From: a virus
DNA length: 64,000 nt
Reading direction: 5' to 3' (one strand)
IMG/VR virus record: IMGVR_UViG_3300049043_000070
Span: 62,001-126,000 of that record
This document shows, piece by piece, positions 36,420 through 44,785 of the stretch (the stretch's first letter is position 1; each line of letters opens with the position of its first letter). The notes beneath the pieces were generated by a model. That model was not told the DNA's origin. It made no database searches and saw nothing but the letters and a program-made list of their open reading frames with translations. The position numbers were made by a program, and so were the translations under genes.

Positions 36420-37364
36420 ATGTCTCAACTAAATGTAGGTAAAGTTACTGCTTCTACTTCTAGTCAATTTACCAGCATTTACGCTACTGCTAATTTACCA
36501 TCAAATCAAAGTGAAGGTGCTGTAGTGTATGATAGTGATGTTAAATCTTAAAGTACTGGTCTGGTACATCTTGGTTAAAAGTTGGTGCAAACAAATAGTG
36601 ATGGATCTTCTGAAGTTGGGCAACTTCATCATCAGCAGCTATCTTGACAGTAAACGTGCAGCGCCAAATGGATTGTATTGGATTACAACTCCTACAGTAG
36701 GAGCAAGACAGATATATTGTGATATGACAGGTGGTGGATGGATGCTTCTGATGAGATGGAGCTGGTGAATGATGGTTTAGCATATAATGATGCCAGATGG
36801 ACTGATGCTAGCGAAAGTGGTAGAACTAATTTACATTCAAATTCATATGGTTCTTACGCTAAAGACGCAGCATTTTATTATTATGCTACCGCAGTCAAAG
36901 ATAAGAATTGATGCTGGTGGTTATCAGAGTCGAGAGCAGATGGTCAGTATAGAACATTTACTTTTGATTTTACTGGAACAAATACACCTGCTTCTTTAAC
37001 GTTTACTACTCGAAATAGAATGAGTTGGGGAACTGGGTATCTAATAGTAGATCGGTATGGGTTTACATGTTGGACAGGACAGAGATGGAACACCAGTATT
37101 TGAAAGATTTGGCATACGACCGACAAATCATTCAATTGGAAATGAAGGGAGGGGTAGACGAGGTTGTGGAGCAACCTATGATGTTTGGATATCAAGCAAG
37201 CTGATACTGAGAGTGCTTCAACTAATGATGTTAATAGTGGATTAGGGACACACCCCAGTTATTGTGGTGGAAGTCCTGGTCAATTTGCTGGAGGGTATGT
37301 TGGATGGGTCAACTGGCGGTTTTGTCAAAATTTGGGCAAGATAAATGAAAGAATTTGTAGATGA
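36420..37364 (+). CDS. Second fibrinogen-related tail-tip protein, frameshifted
   Basis: The ATG at 36420 starts MSQLNVGKVTASTSSQFTSI, with a fibre-like NLPSNQSEGAVVYDS segment. The frame breaks near 36548, 36595, 36765, 36905, 37050 and 37090. The diagnostic part is RAAPNGLYWITTPTVGARQI followed by YCDMTGGGWMLLMRW (36650-36765), which is the N-terminal signature of fibrinogen-like domains (GLYWI.P, YCDM..GGW). Later WTDASESGRTNLHS, FGIRPTNHSIGNEGRGRRGC and YCGGSPGQFAGGYVGWVNWR fit the same fold. The exact stop (37362-37364) is uncertain because of the breaks. With the 29.9 kb gene it makes a diverged pair of FReD tips in one phage. Confidence 0.6.
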
Positions 37365-37566
37365 ATTTTGATATATGAACTAAAAAGTTACAGATGAGCA
37401 AAGATTACAACGATGGAATATTTGTTCTGTTTGTAGTTGTTTGGTTGGAGAATATATTGGTGCTTTAGGAATACAAGAACCAGATGATAAAAGGAAAAAT
37501 TGTAGTGAAGAAATGACAACTGCTTTTTGGTATACACAATTTGAACGAGCAAAATGCCCAAAATAA
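37345..37566 (+). CDS. Small Cys-containing hypothetical protein, frameshifted
   Basis: From the ATG at 37345 the reading MKEFVDEF continues, after a shift near 37370-37386, as KVTDEQRLQRWNICSVCSCL and ends FERAKCPK at 37564-37566. It is about 73 residues with CxxCxC plus two later Cys, a plausible small metal-binding protein. It overlaps the end of the FReD gene and the start of the next Cys-rich gene by 13 bases. Exact start and family are uncertain. Confidence 0.45.
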
Positions 37567-37827
37567 TAAATGGTGATGAAGAAATTATTACGGATGCTAC
37601 AGAATTAATTAAAAGCGGTTTGATTGATATTGAAACCAGAAACAAAAGAATTGGTATATGTGAAAGTTGCGATGATTATTTGCCAATTTGGATTGGTGGA
37701 GAATATAACCAAGAACACAAAATCTTATGGTATTTGGACCCCAAAAGTGACTTGTAAACATTGTGGTTGTAATATGCCGTGGAAAACAAAATTCAATGGT
37801 GCTTCCTGTCCAATTGGAAAGTGGTAA
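37554..37827 (+). CDS. Small zinc-ribbon-like protein (DUF6171-like), one frameshift
   Basis: It starts MPKIINGDEEIITDATELIK. The RIGICESCDDY block is followed, after an indel near 37680, by VTCKHCGCNMPWKTKFNGAS and CPIGKW. A CxxC ... CxxCGC ... CPIGKW order is typical of short phage proteins assigned to DUF6171-like families. It is about 91 residues and probably binds one or two metal ions. The role is unknown. The gene ends one base before the next late promoter. Confidence 0.65.
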
Positions 37828-37835
37828 TATAAATA
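37828..37835 (+). promoter_or_regulatory. Perfect late promoter octamer TATAAATA
   Basis: TATAAATA directly follows the stop of the zinc-ribbon gene and lies 28 bases before the ATG of the coiled-coil protein at 37864. Confidence 0.75.
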
Positions 37836-37863
37836 ACTCAACACACCATTCAACGTGATAACT

Positions 37864-38061
37864 ATGGATACCGCACAACTCAAAAAGAACTTTGAAGAGC
37901 AACTTGCTACTACTGATAAGCAAATTGCTGAACTTGAAGAAAATATCACTAAGGCAAAAGAATACAGATTGAAGCTTCAAGGTGGTCTAGAAACTCTAGG
38001 TCTTTTAGAAGAACCAGAAGCAGAGGCAGAAGCAGCACCAACGGAAGTGGTTGCTGAATGA
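37864..38061 (+). CDS. Small coiled-coil virion-region protein
   Basis: An intact 65-codon frame, MDTAQLKKNFEEQLATTDKQ to EVVAE. Residues 5-45 form a heptad-like Lys/Glu/Leu coiled coil, followed by an acidic Glu/Ala/Pro tail. Small coiled-coil proteins of this kind lie just upstream of gp13 in marine T4-like phages, from memory. It has its own perfect late promoter and is followed by a terminator, so it is a one-gene late transcription unit and could be abundant. Function unknown. Confidence 0.65.
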   Translation: MDTAQLKKNFEEQLATTDKQIAELEENITKAKEYRLKLQGGLETLGLLEEPEAEAEAAPTEVVAE

Positions 38062-38068
38062 TCCCAAG

Positions 38069-38102
38069 TCCCTTCTTACTAAATAGGTAAGAAGGGATTT
38101 TT
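38069..38102 (+). terminator. Rho-independent terminator whose loop carries a late promoter
   Basis: An 11-bp perfect stem (38069-38079 with 38087-38097) closes a 7-base loop TAAATAG and is followed by TTTTT. The last stem base plus the loop spell CTAAATAG (38079-38086), the late promoter variant used elsewhere here, 24 bases before the gp13 ATG. The same bases therefore probably end one transcript and start the next. Confidence 0.8.
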
Positions 38103-38110
38103 CGTGTCTA

Positions 38111-38911
38111 ATGGCATCTCCAAATAGTAGATCCACTCTCATCACATATTGTAAAAGGCAGCTTGGTGAACCTGTCTTACAAATCAATATTGATGACGAG
38201 CAGGTAAATAACGTTATTGACGATACCATACAGTTCTTCCAAGAGAACTGCTATAACGGCATGGAGCGTTGCTATTTAAGACACGAAATAACTGCTGCTG
38301 ATAAGTCAAGATTTGAAAGCGAAGTTACAACAACAAATGGAACCACAAATTGGGAAGAGGCAGCAAATTATATTCCAATTCCAGATCATATTGTAGGTGT
38401 TAGTAAAGTATTTGGAATAGTAGGAAATTCTATTCGTAGTAATCTATTTGGTATTGAATATCAAATTTTCCTCAATGATCTCTATGCTTTTGGATCTCTT
38501 GATATTCTAAACTATTTCATGACAAAGCAATATCTAGAAACTCTAGATATGATCATAAACAATGGATCATTCCAGCAGTTTAGATACACGATGCGTCGTG
38601 ATAGATTATATCTTGATGTTGACAAAGACTTCTTACAAGAAGGTCAGTGGCTATTGATTGAGGCGCATAGACTTCTCAATCCACTAGAAGCAACTGAAAT
38701 GTATAATGATATATTTGTGAAGCGTTATGCCACTGCTCAGATGAAGAGGCAGTGGGGACAAAATCTAATCAAATATAACAATGTCCAACTGCCAGGTGGT
38801 TTAACACTAAATGGCAGACAAATTTATGAAGATGCTATCGCTGAGATTGACAGAATTGAAAGCGAAGTATTGAGTAAGTATGCTATCCCACCACTAGACA
38901 TGATCGGATAA
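38111..38911 (+). CDS. gp13: Neck protein gp13
   Basis: An intact 266-codon frame beginning MASPNSRSTLITYCKRQLGE, then the segment NVIDDTIQFFQENCYNGMER, which is typical of cyanophage gp13. It is followed in order by gp14 and gp15, the T4 arrangement. In T4, gp13 and gp14 form the head-to-tail connecting neck that seals the packaged head. Length is close to T4 gp13 (309 residues) and usual for the marine group. The gene is driven from the octamer in the terminator loop. A one-base gap separates it from gp14. Confidence 0.85.
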   Translation: MASPNSRSTLITYCKRQLGEPVLQINIDDEQVNNVIDDTIQFFQENCYNGMERCYLRHEITAADKSRFESEVTTTNGTTNWEEAANYIPIPDHIVGVSKVFGIVGNSIRSNLFGIEYQIFLNDLYAFGSLDILNYFMTKQYLETLDMIINNGSFQQFRYTMRRDRLYLDVDKDFLQEGQWLLIEAHRLLNPLEATEMYNDIFVKRYATAQMKRQWGQNLIKYNNVQLPGGLTLNGRQIYEDAIAEIDRIESEVLSKYAIPPLDMIG

Positions 38912-38912
38912 A

Positions 38913-39800
38913 ATGCCTACAAGTCCTTATTTTCCTACCTACTACCAAGGTCATCCCGGCGAACAAAATCTCGCACAGGATCTTGCTGACGAACAGATCA
39001 AACTGTTTGGAACAGATATCTATTATCTGCCAAGAACTATTCTGAAAGATAACACACTTGATGATGTTATCTATTCCAAATATCTAGATGAATTTCAAGT
39101 AGAAATGCTACTTCAGAATGTAGAAGGTTTTGGTACAGCACCTTCTGAATTTATCAGTAAGTTTGGTATTCGCATTACTGATGAAGTAACGTTTATTGTT
39201 TCAAGTAGAAGATGGGATCAAGCAGAAGCACAATATGCTCCAACACTTACTGTTCCAGGAAGACCAAATGAGGGTGATTTATTATATTTTCCACTGACAA
39301 AAGATTTGTATGAAATCAAATTTGTAGAAAGAGAAACTCCATTCTATCAGTTTGGTAAAATTCAATTCCTTTTCATAACTGCTGAAATCTATGAAGTTGG
39401 TAATGATCTTATTGATACTGGTGTCGCTGATATTGATGATATTGAAACCCTATTCAGTTCTGCGATATCATTAGTTATGAATACTGGTGGATCTGGAGCA
39501 TTCACTGTTGATGAATTGGTTACGGGAGCAACTAGCAATACTGAGGTTACAGTAAAGTCTTGGAATTCAACATCCAGAATTCTACAAGTTATCAACAGAA
39601 CAGGAACTTTTGTTACCGGAGAAACAATTACTGGCGATGATAGTAATGCTGTGTGGGTTCTTGGGTCCTTTGATACTCTAAATAATACCAACAGCGAATA
39701 TGATCAAAATAGAGAATTTGAAGATGAAGCTGATAATATTATAGATTGGAGTGAAAGAAATCCATTCGGTGAATATGGAAATTATACAGGTAGCATCTGA
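38913..39800 (+). CDS. gp14: Neck protein gp14
   Basis: An intact 295-codon frame, MPTSPYFPTYYQGHPGEQNL onward. The N-terminal QNLAQDLADEQIKLFGTDIY block (DExIKxxGxDxYYLPR) is the conserved head of gp14-type neck proteins. Residues about 195-245 include a GGSGAFTVDELVTGATSN module that resembles the small beta modules of the fibre genes. The C-terminus is acidic with a DWSERNPFGEYG stretch. It pairs with gp13 in the neck. Its stop overlaps the gp15 start by one base. Confidence 0.85.
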   Translation: MPTSPYFPTYYQGHPGEQNLAQDLADEQIKLFGTDIYYLPRTILKDNTLDDVIYSKYLDEFQVEMLLQNVEGFGTAPSEFISKFGIRITDEVTFIVSSRRWDQAEAQYAPTLTVPGRPNEGDLLYFPLTKDLYEIKFVERETPFYQFGKIQFLFITAEIYEVGNDLIDTGVADIDDIETLFSSAISLVMNTGGSGAFTVDELVTGATSNTEVTVKSWNSTSRILQVINRTGTFVTGETITGDDSNAVWVLGSFDTLNNTNSEYDQNREFEDEADNIIDWSERNPFGEYGNYTGSI

Positions 39801-40603
39801 TGTTAGGATCACACTTTTATAACGAAATCACACGCAAGAATATCATTGCGTTTGGAACTCTCTTTAACAATATCACACTGAGAAAGAAAAATCCAGCAAA
39901 TGCTGATGTGTTAGAAGAAGAAAAAGTTCCTTTGGCTTATGGTCCAAAGCAAAAATTTCTTGCTCGCTTAGAACAAAATCCAGAAGTTGGTAGAAAGGTA
40001 GCAATTACTTTGCCACGTTTGTATTTTGAACTGACTGGCATTGACTATGATGCTTCGCGCAAAACGTCTCCAATTCAAAAATATAAAACAGTCATCAATA
40101 ATGATGGCGATGAAGTTAGAGTTCAGTATGTTCCCGTTCCTTATAACATGAACTTTGATCTGGGCATCATCGCAAAGTCTCAGGACGATGCTCTACAAAT
40201 TGTTGAACAGATCATTCCATATTTTCAACCATCATTTTCTGTGACATTGAATATGATCCCAGACATGGATGAGAAGAAAGATATTCCAATTGTATTGAAT
40301 GATATTTCATATGAGGATGAGTGGGAAGATGACTACATGCAGCGTAGGTTCATTGTTTATACTTTAAGATTTACTGCTAAGACATACTACTACGGTCCAT
40401 ACAGCACGTCAGATATTATTAAGAGGGCAATTATTCACGAGACACTTGGCGATGCTGCTGTCAATAGAAGAACTATTACCAGAACATATACTCCGGTTGC
40501 GACATCAGATCTTGATGGTGATAATGATATAGACAATGCTGATACAGCAATCATAACTGCCGACGATGACTTTGGATTTAATGAAGGTATTACGATCTAT
40601 TAA
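39800..40603 (+). CDS. gp15: Tail sheath stabiliser/completion protein gp15
   Basis: An intact 267-codon frame, MLGSHFYNEITRKNIIAFGT onward, with NNITLRKK and VPLAYGPKQKFLARL blocks that mark gp15. T4 gp15 (272 residues) caps the top of the tail and mediates joining to the neck. The C-terminal segment ATSDLDGDNDIDNADTAIIT carries a short Asp-rich dockerin-like or EF-hand-like loop (DLDGDNDIDNAD) that could bind calcium. That part is unusual and is inference. The gene overlaps gp14 by one base and is followed by gp16 after two bases. Confidence 0.85.
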   Translation: MLGSHFYNEITRKNIIAFGTLFNNITLRKKNPANADVLEEEKVPLAYGPKQKFLARLEQNPEVGRKVAITLPRLYFELTGIDYDASRKTSPIQKYKTVINNDGDEVRVQYVPVPYNMNFDLGIIAKSQDDALQIVEQIIPYFQPSFSVTLNMIPDMDEKKDIPIVLNDISYEDEWEDDYMQRRFIVYTLRFTAKTYYYGPYSTSDIIKRAIIHETLGDAAVNRRTITRTYTPVATSDLDGDNDIDNADTAIITADDDFGFNEGITIY

Positions 40604-40605
40604 TC

Positions 40606-41015
40606 ATGGAAGATTTAGAAAAAAACATGGAAAATATCTTAAACATAGAAGTTCAAAGATGTTGAGTGCTTGCCGAAGAAAGCAACAGTTGAAAGTGCCG
40701 ATCCTCTTCAAGATAGATTAAAAGATTATGAATACACAAGAGCAGAGTCTCTATACCCTCATCAGCAAGGGTCAGGAGGCGGTACAAGGCGCGTTGGAGG
40801 TCGCACAGGAGAGTGGACACCCCAGAGCGTATGAAGTCGCTGTGAACGCCATGAAGCAGGTAGCAGAGATGACCGACAGGCTTGTGGATCTTCAGAAGAA
40901 GATGAAGGATCTTGATACTGAGAATAAGAAGGTGACCAACGTTACAAATAATGCCATGTTTGTTGGCAGCACAACTGAACTACAAAAGATGCTAAAGCCA
41001 GATGGGCGGCGGTAA
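40606..41015 (+). CDS. gp16: Small terminase subunit gp16, frameshifted
   Basis: The start at 40606 reads MEDLEKNMENILNIEVQ. After shifts near 40660 and 40735 the protein continues as ECLPKKATVESADPLQDRLK, then YEYTR, then QEQSLYTLISKGQEAVQGAL to the stop at 41013-41015. It is about 136 residues. The YEYTR...LI.KGQEA and RAYEVA...KQVAEMTDRLVDLQ blocks are typical of small terminase proteins in this group, and gp17 lies downstream. It recognises concatemeric DNA and stimulates the large subunit. Helical throughout. Confidence 0.75.
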
Positions 41016-41018
41016 AAG

Positions 41019-41026
41019 ATAAATAT
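41019..41026 (+). promoter_or_regulatory. Late promoter octamer GATAAATA
   Basis: GATAAATA lies 20 bases before the ATG at 41047 and just after the gp16 stop. Confidence 0.5.
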
Positions 41027-41046
41027 TCAATAAATGGTGCCGTAAA

Positions 41047-41318
41047 ATGAGAGAGTAAGACTTCTTGGATCAGCAGTAACATTATCTGCGACAGCAAATG
41101 TGATTGGTAATGCTGTAGAGGTATTGATTGTTCATGATGCTGGTGGTAATACTGGTAGAACTGTATACTCTTACAGAAAACGATGGAACAACTGGTCGCG
41201 GCAACCTTACTTGTCAATCCAGGATTTCAACTAAGTTGTCCGTAAAGGAGCAACACAAAAACTCAAAGTTGATGCTGGAAGTGATGTAAAAGTAACACCA
41301 GTTTCGTACATCTCATGA
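41047..41318 (+). CDS. Small beta-rich structural-region protein, frameshifted
   Basis: After correcting an extra pair of bases near 41053 the start reads MRVRLLGSAVTLSATANVIG. Another shift near 41168 gives ENDGTTGRGNLLVNPGFQL, and the end is KLKVDAGSDVKVTPVSYIS with TGA at 41316-41318. About 90 residues, beta-rich and Ala/Val-rich. Proteins of this look occur between gp16 and gp17 in cyanophages, from memory. Its own late octamer suggests a virion or assembly role. Stop and next start overlap (ATGA). Confidence 0.55.
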
Positions 41319-41911
41319 AAAACTTTAAAGAAATCAGACAACTTGCTGAAGAAAAGCGTGGTCTTTACGCGAACATTCATGCTAAACCGTAAAAGAGGTG
41401 AAGAGACCAAGCAAGACCTGGGGTAAAAAGAAGATTACTCAGCAAAAGATGCTTTCAAAAAAGCAGCAAGAACTGCTAAAAAAGAAGAAATAGTTTATGA
41501 AGAGAAGAAAGATAAAGAAGAACAGAAATTTTGTAGGTCTGTCAGAAACCAGAGACTAGAAAAAGAATGTTCCTATGGTGAGAAAGCATGGATCGTTTCG
41601 CTGTTCCCATCAAATCTGTAAAGAAAGAAGAGGCAGACCTTTCTGATCACTTTGAGTTAGAGGAAGGTGCTGCTTGGACCCGTAAGGCAGGACAGAACAA
41701 GAATGGTGGTCTCAACGAAAAAGGTAGAAAATCTTACGAGAAAGCAAATCCTGGAAGCGACCTCAAAGCACCTTCGAAGAAGGTTGGAAATCCCCGCAGG
41801 GCGTCATTTTGTGCCAGAATGAAAGGCATGAAATCAAAGGTCACCAGTAAGAAAACTGCGAGAGATCCAGACAGCAGGATCAATAAATCTCTTCGTGCGT
41901 GGAATTGCTGA
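41315..41911 (+). CDS. Basic conserved protein (DUF6321-like C-terminal half), frameshifted
   Basis: The N-terminus is MKNFKEIRQLAEEKRGLYAN, with shifts near 41387 and 41430, then EDYSAKDAFKKAARTAKKEE, FCRSVRNQRLEKECSYGE, and after a further shift near 41585 MDRFAVPIKSVKKEEADLSD to the stop at 41909-41911. The C-terminal 80 residues (AWTRKAGQNKNGGLNEKGRK, VGNPRRASFCARMKGMKSK, RDPDSRINKSLRAWNC) are the signature of DUF6321-type phage proteins. The protein is strongly basic. I merge the pieces into one gene of about 199 residues, but the C-terminal part starting at 41588 could be a separate gene. Function unknown; nucleic-acid binding is possible from charge. Confidence 0.6.
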
Positions 41912-41965
41912 CAAAAAACTGCCAAAAAATTTACTATCATTATAATTAGTTTTGAGGTTTCTATT

Positions 41966-42137
41966 ATGGATATGAGACTTGAAAGAAGACGACATTACAA
42001 AACTCATTCTTGCTTGCGAACTTTACAAGAACTCAACTGGATCAGAATATATCTGGGATCAGTATAATGAACTTGTAGGAAAACTCAAAACATATTTGGA
42101 ACAATATTCCACAAACGATGAACAACACACTTTTTAA
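41966..42137 (+). CDS. Small acidic hypothetical protein, one frameshift
   Basis: The start at 41966 reads MDMRLE. Removing one A near 41984 gives EDDITKLILACELYKNSTGS and the end EQYSTNDEQHTF with TAA at 42135-42137. About 56 residues, helical and acidic. Its stop codon lies in the left arm of the following terminator. Confidence 0.55.
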
Positions 42138-42171
42138 TGCTATAGTGATTTTTTCCACTATAGCATTTTTT
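42136..42171 (+). terminator. Rho-independent terminator
   Basis: A perfect 12-bp stem AATGCTATAGTG (42136-42147) with CACTATAGCATT (42156-42167) closes an 8-base T-rich loop and is followed by further T residues. It overlaps the stop of the preceding small gene and ends the gp16-region transcripts. Confidence 0.8.
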
Positions 42172-42190
42172 ATTTACTGGGGATTGAATA

Positions 42191-42316
42191 ATGCTTACCC
42201 TGGTTGTACATTTAGCACAAAGTCAGATCTGGTTAGGACTATGTGGATTTGGTGTGATTGTCCTGCCGATCATGGGCATTCAGTACATTCACAACAAACA
42301 CAAAAATGATACATGA
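42191..42316 (+). CDS. Tiny membrane protein
   Basis: A 41-codon frame, MLTLVVHLAQSQIWLGLCGF to KHKND. A good ribosome-binding stretch GGGGA lies about 7 bases before the ATG. One hydrophobic segment (residues about 14-30, LGLCGFGVIVLPIMGI) is followed by a basic end. An overlapping longer frame from 42118 is also hydrophobic, but it would have to be translated across the terminator stem, so I prefer this one. No known function. Confidence 0.45.
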   Translation: MLTLVVHLAQSQIWLGLCGFGVIVLPIMGIQYIHNKHKNDT

Positions 42317-42417
42317 CCTTTCCTGGGAAATTGTAAAGTTATTCTTAGTAAATCTTAACATATTGTAACGTTATTTTTTGCTACATAGCTCATAATATTT
42401 GTAGCAGAGAGTTACAT

Positions 42418-42648
42418 ATGTACGGGACTTATTTTGTTGTTGTGTTTTTTGCGATCCTGGTGGCATATGCTGGGGTTGAGGAAACTATGAAACTCTTCGC
42501 TTACGCTGATCTTCAATTGCGTTACGCATTTGTCAGAGTTCAGATGAAGTGGATGGGTTGGAAACTCAAGAGGCAACTAGTGAGAGACACAACCGATTTC
42601 AAAAAGTTCCTCGCAAATTACGAAAATGAACACGAAGACCTGCCCTAA
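42418..42648 (+). CDS. Small membrane-anchored protein upstream of gp17
   Basis: An intact 76-codon frame, MYGTYFVVVFFAILVAYAGV onward. Residues 4-20 form one N-terminal membrane helix. The rest is a cytoplasmic-type basic segment (FVRVQMKWMGWKLKRQLVRD) and an acidic end. Small proteins of this plan between gp16 and gp17 recur in marine T4-like phages, from memory. It overlaps the next zinc-ribbon gene by 23 bases. Function unknown. Confidence 0.65.
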   Translation: MYGTYFVVVFFAILVAYAGVEETMKLFAYADLQLRYAFVRVQMKWMGWKLKRQLVRDTTDFKKFLANYENEHEDLP

Positions 42649-42838
42649 GTGTGGTGCTACTTGGATTGATGGTCAGCACTACTGGACGGGAACAAACAAA
42701 CCAGGAAACGAACTTGACCTAGCTGGTTTAGTATGTAACAAACTTGGAGACGATACTTGTATTAATCCTTGTCGTGGCAAAGAAGGTGGTGTCACCTGGG
42801 AAAAGAGATTGAAAGAATTGGAGGAAGACCATCCCTAA
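42626..42838 (+). CDS. Small zinc-ribbon protein upstream of gp17
   Basis: An intact 70-codon frame beginning MNTKTCPKCGATWIDGQHYW. A CPKCG knuckle is followed by two later Cys pairs (VCNKLGDDTC, NPCRGKE), so one structural zinc is likely. It is translationally coupled to the upstream membrane protein by overlap and directly precedes the terminase promoter. Function unknown. Confidence 0.65.
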   Translation: MNTKTCPKCGATWIDGQHYWTGTNKPGNELDLAGLVCNKLGDDTCINPCRGKEGGVTWEKRLKELEEDHP

Positions 42839-42842
42839 ATAT
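42835..42842 (+). promoter_or_regulatory. Late promoter octamer CTAAATAT
   Basis: CTAAATAT overlaps the stop of the zinc-ribbon gene and lies 22 bases before the proposed GTG start of gp17. Confidence 0.55.
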
Positions 42843-42864
42843 CAAATAGTGAGCAGGTTTTGAT

Positions 42865-44516
42865 GTGGCGGCCGGTAATGATGTCTATTTGGGCAATCCT
42901 AATTTAAAAAAGCAGGAACCCAAATTTCTTTTCACAAAAAAGCAAATCAACGAATGGATCATGTGTAAAAATGATCCGGTCTATTTTGCTAAGAATTATA
43001 TGAAGATTATTTCTCTTGATGAGGGATTGGTGCCGTTTGAGATGTATGATTTTCAAGAAAAGATTTTACAGGACTTTCATGAAAACAGATTTAACATCGC
43101 AAAACTTCCGAGACAAACTGGAAAATCCACTACGGTTGTTGCTTATTTGCTTTATTACGCAATATTCTTTGATAGCGTTAATATTGGCATTCTGGCTAAC
43201 AAGGCTTCCACATCACGGGAACTCTTAGGCAGACTTCAACTTGCCTATGAAAACCTGCCAAAGTGGATGCAGCATGGGGTTGTTGTTTGGAATAAAGGTA
43301 ATGTTGAACTTGAAAACGGATCAAAGATTTTGGCATCTTCTACATCTGCGTCTGCTGTCCGAGGCATGTCGTTCAATATCTTGTTCCTCGACGAATTCGC
43401 TTTCGTTCCAAACCATGTTGCGGAGCAATTCTTTGCCTCTGTTTATCCTACTATTACTTCTGGTAAGAGCACGAAAGTCATAATCATCTCAACGCCTAAC
43501 GGCATGAACCACTTTTATAAGATGTGGGTTGATGCTAAGAATGGTAAGAATGGTTATGTAATGAATGAAGTTCATTGGTCTCAGGTTCCTGGCAGAGATG
43601 CGAAGTGGAAGGAAGAGACACTTAAGAATACTTCTGCCAGACAGTTCGCACAAGAATTTGAATGTGACTTCCTTGGTTCTGCTGATACTTTAATTAGTCC
43701 AGCAAAACTTCAAAATATACCATTCACTGATCCAATTACATCCAATGCAGGACTTGATATTCACGAAAGAGTACAAAAAGATCACGAATACATTATTACT
43801 GTTGATGTTGCCAGAGGAATTGGTGGCGACTACAGTGCTTTTGTCGTGTTTGATATCACCACACTGCCGTATAAGATCGTGGCAAAGTACAGAAATAATG
43901 AGATTAAACCTGTACTGTTTCCCTCGGTAATTTTACAGGTAGCAAAGGAATATAATTTACCATATATCTTAGTAGAAGTCAATGATATAGGTGATAGTAT
44001 TGCTGCTACACTAAACTATGATTTAGAATATCCAAACGTTCTGATGTGTGCCATGCGTGGTAGAGCAGGTCAAATTGTTGGAACTGGTTTCTCTGGAACT
44101 AAAACTCAACTTGGTGTGAAGATGAGTGTGACAGTTAAGAAATTGGGTTGCGCTAATCTCAAAGCAATTATTGAGGAAGATAAATTGATGTTTGGTGATT
44201 TTAAATTTTACAGGAACTTACCACTTTCATTCAGAAAAAAATGGCATGGGAAGTCGATGAAGGATATCATGATGATCTTGTGATGTGTCTTGTTCTTTTT
44301 GCGTGGTTAGTCATGCAGGAATACTTTAAGGAGATGACAGATCAAGATGTTCGCCGTCGTATTTACGAAGAACAACGAAATCAGATTGAGCAAGATATGG
44401 CACCTTTCGGATTTATTGATGATGGGTTGGGAGATAATACATTCATTGATGCCGATGGAACTTTATGGGAGTATGGAAATACTCAAGAAGAAGTATCATA
44501 CATGTGGAACTACTAA
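42865..44516 (+). CDS. gp17: Large terminase subunit gp17, one frameshift
   Basis: The GTG start gives MAAGNDVYLGNPNLKKQEPK; no in-frame ATG is closer. Motifs run in the standard order: Walker A PRQTGKST (residues about 81-88), Walker B ILFLDEFAF (about 172), coupling motif STPNG (about 210), then the RNase H-like nuclease with VDVARGIGGDYSA (about 313) and VEVNDIG (about 372). The frame breaks near 44213. With one G restored the sequence reads FYRELTTFIQKKMAWEVDEG followed by YHDDLVMCLVLFAW, where the second Asp is the third acidic nuclease residue. Length about 549 residues, as usual. gp17 is the ATP-driven motor that packages DNA through the portal and cuts it. Confidence 0.9.
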
Positions 44517-44716
44517 TGAACTTAGATGAACAATTTTCATTAGAACATTTATTATTTGTAGAAAGAATTTGTCGGATTTGCGGACAGACAAAAGATCTTA
44601 TAGATGGATATTATCTCATCAGAAAAAACAAGAAAATGTTTCCATCAGCATATTCATATGAATGTAAAGAATGTACTAAAAAACGAGTGTTGTCTTCTAA
44701 AAATTCTAAAAAGTAG
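44516..44716 (+). CDS. Small zinc-finger protein (HNH-like zinc knuckles)
   Basis: A 66-codon frame, MNLDEQFSLEHLLFVERICR onward, starts in overlap with the gp17 stop (TAATG). CRICG and CKEC pairs frame the segment DLIDGYYLIRKNKKMFPSAY. This is the CxxC...CxxC pattern of small phage proteins whose relatives include HNH endonuclease zinc knuckles. No HNH catalytic His is evident, so nuclease activity is not claimed. The end is basic. Confidence 0.65.
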   Translation: MNLDEQFSLEHLLFVERICRICGQTKDLIDGYYLIRKNKKMFPSAYSYECKECTKKRVLSSKNSKK

Positions 44717-44785
44717 AGAAAACTTTATGGGTATATCCTGACTGGTAGTTCATGTACGGTTTCCCCATTTGAAGTAATCAAATTT

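Noticed and set aside
40942-41217. 91-codon minus-strand frame over gp16 and the following gene
   Set aside because: Crosses two forward genes and a late promoter; no start context or motif.
42118-42309. 63-codon frame starting in the preceding gene
   Set aside because: It would be translated through the terminator stem, and its start lies inside an upstream gene. The later ATG at 42191 has a better ribosome-binding site.
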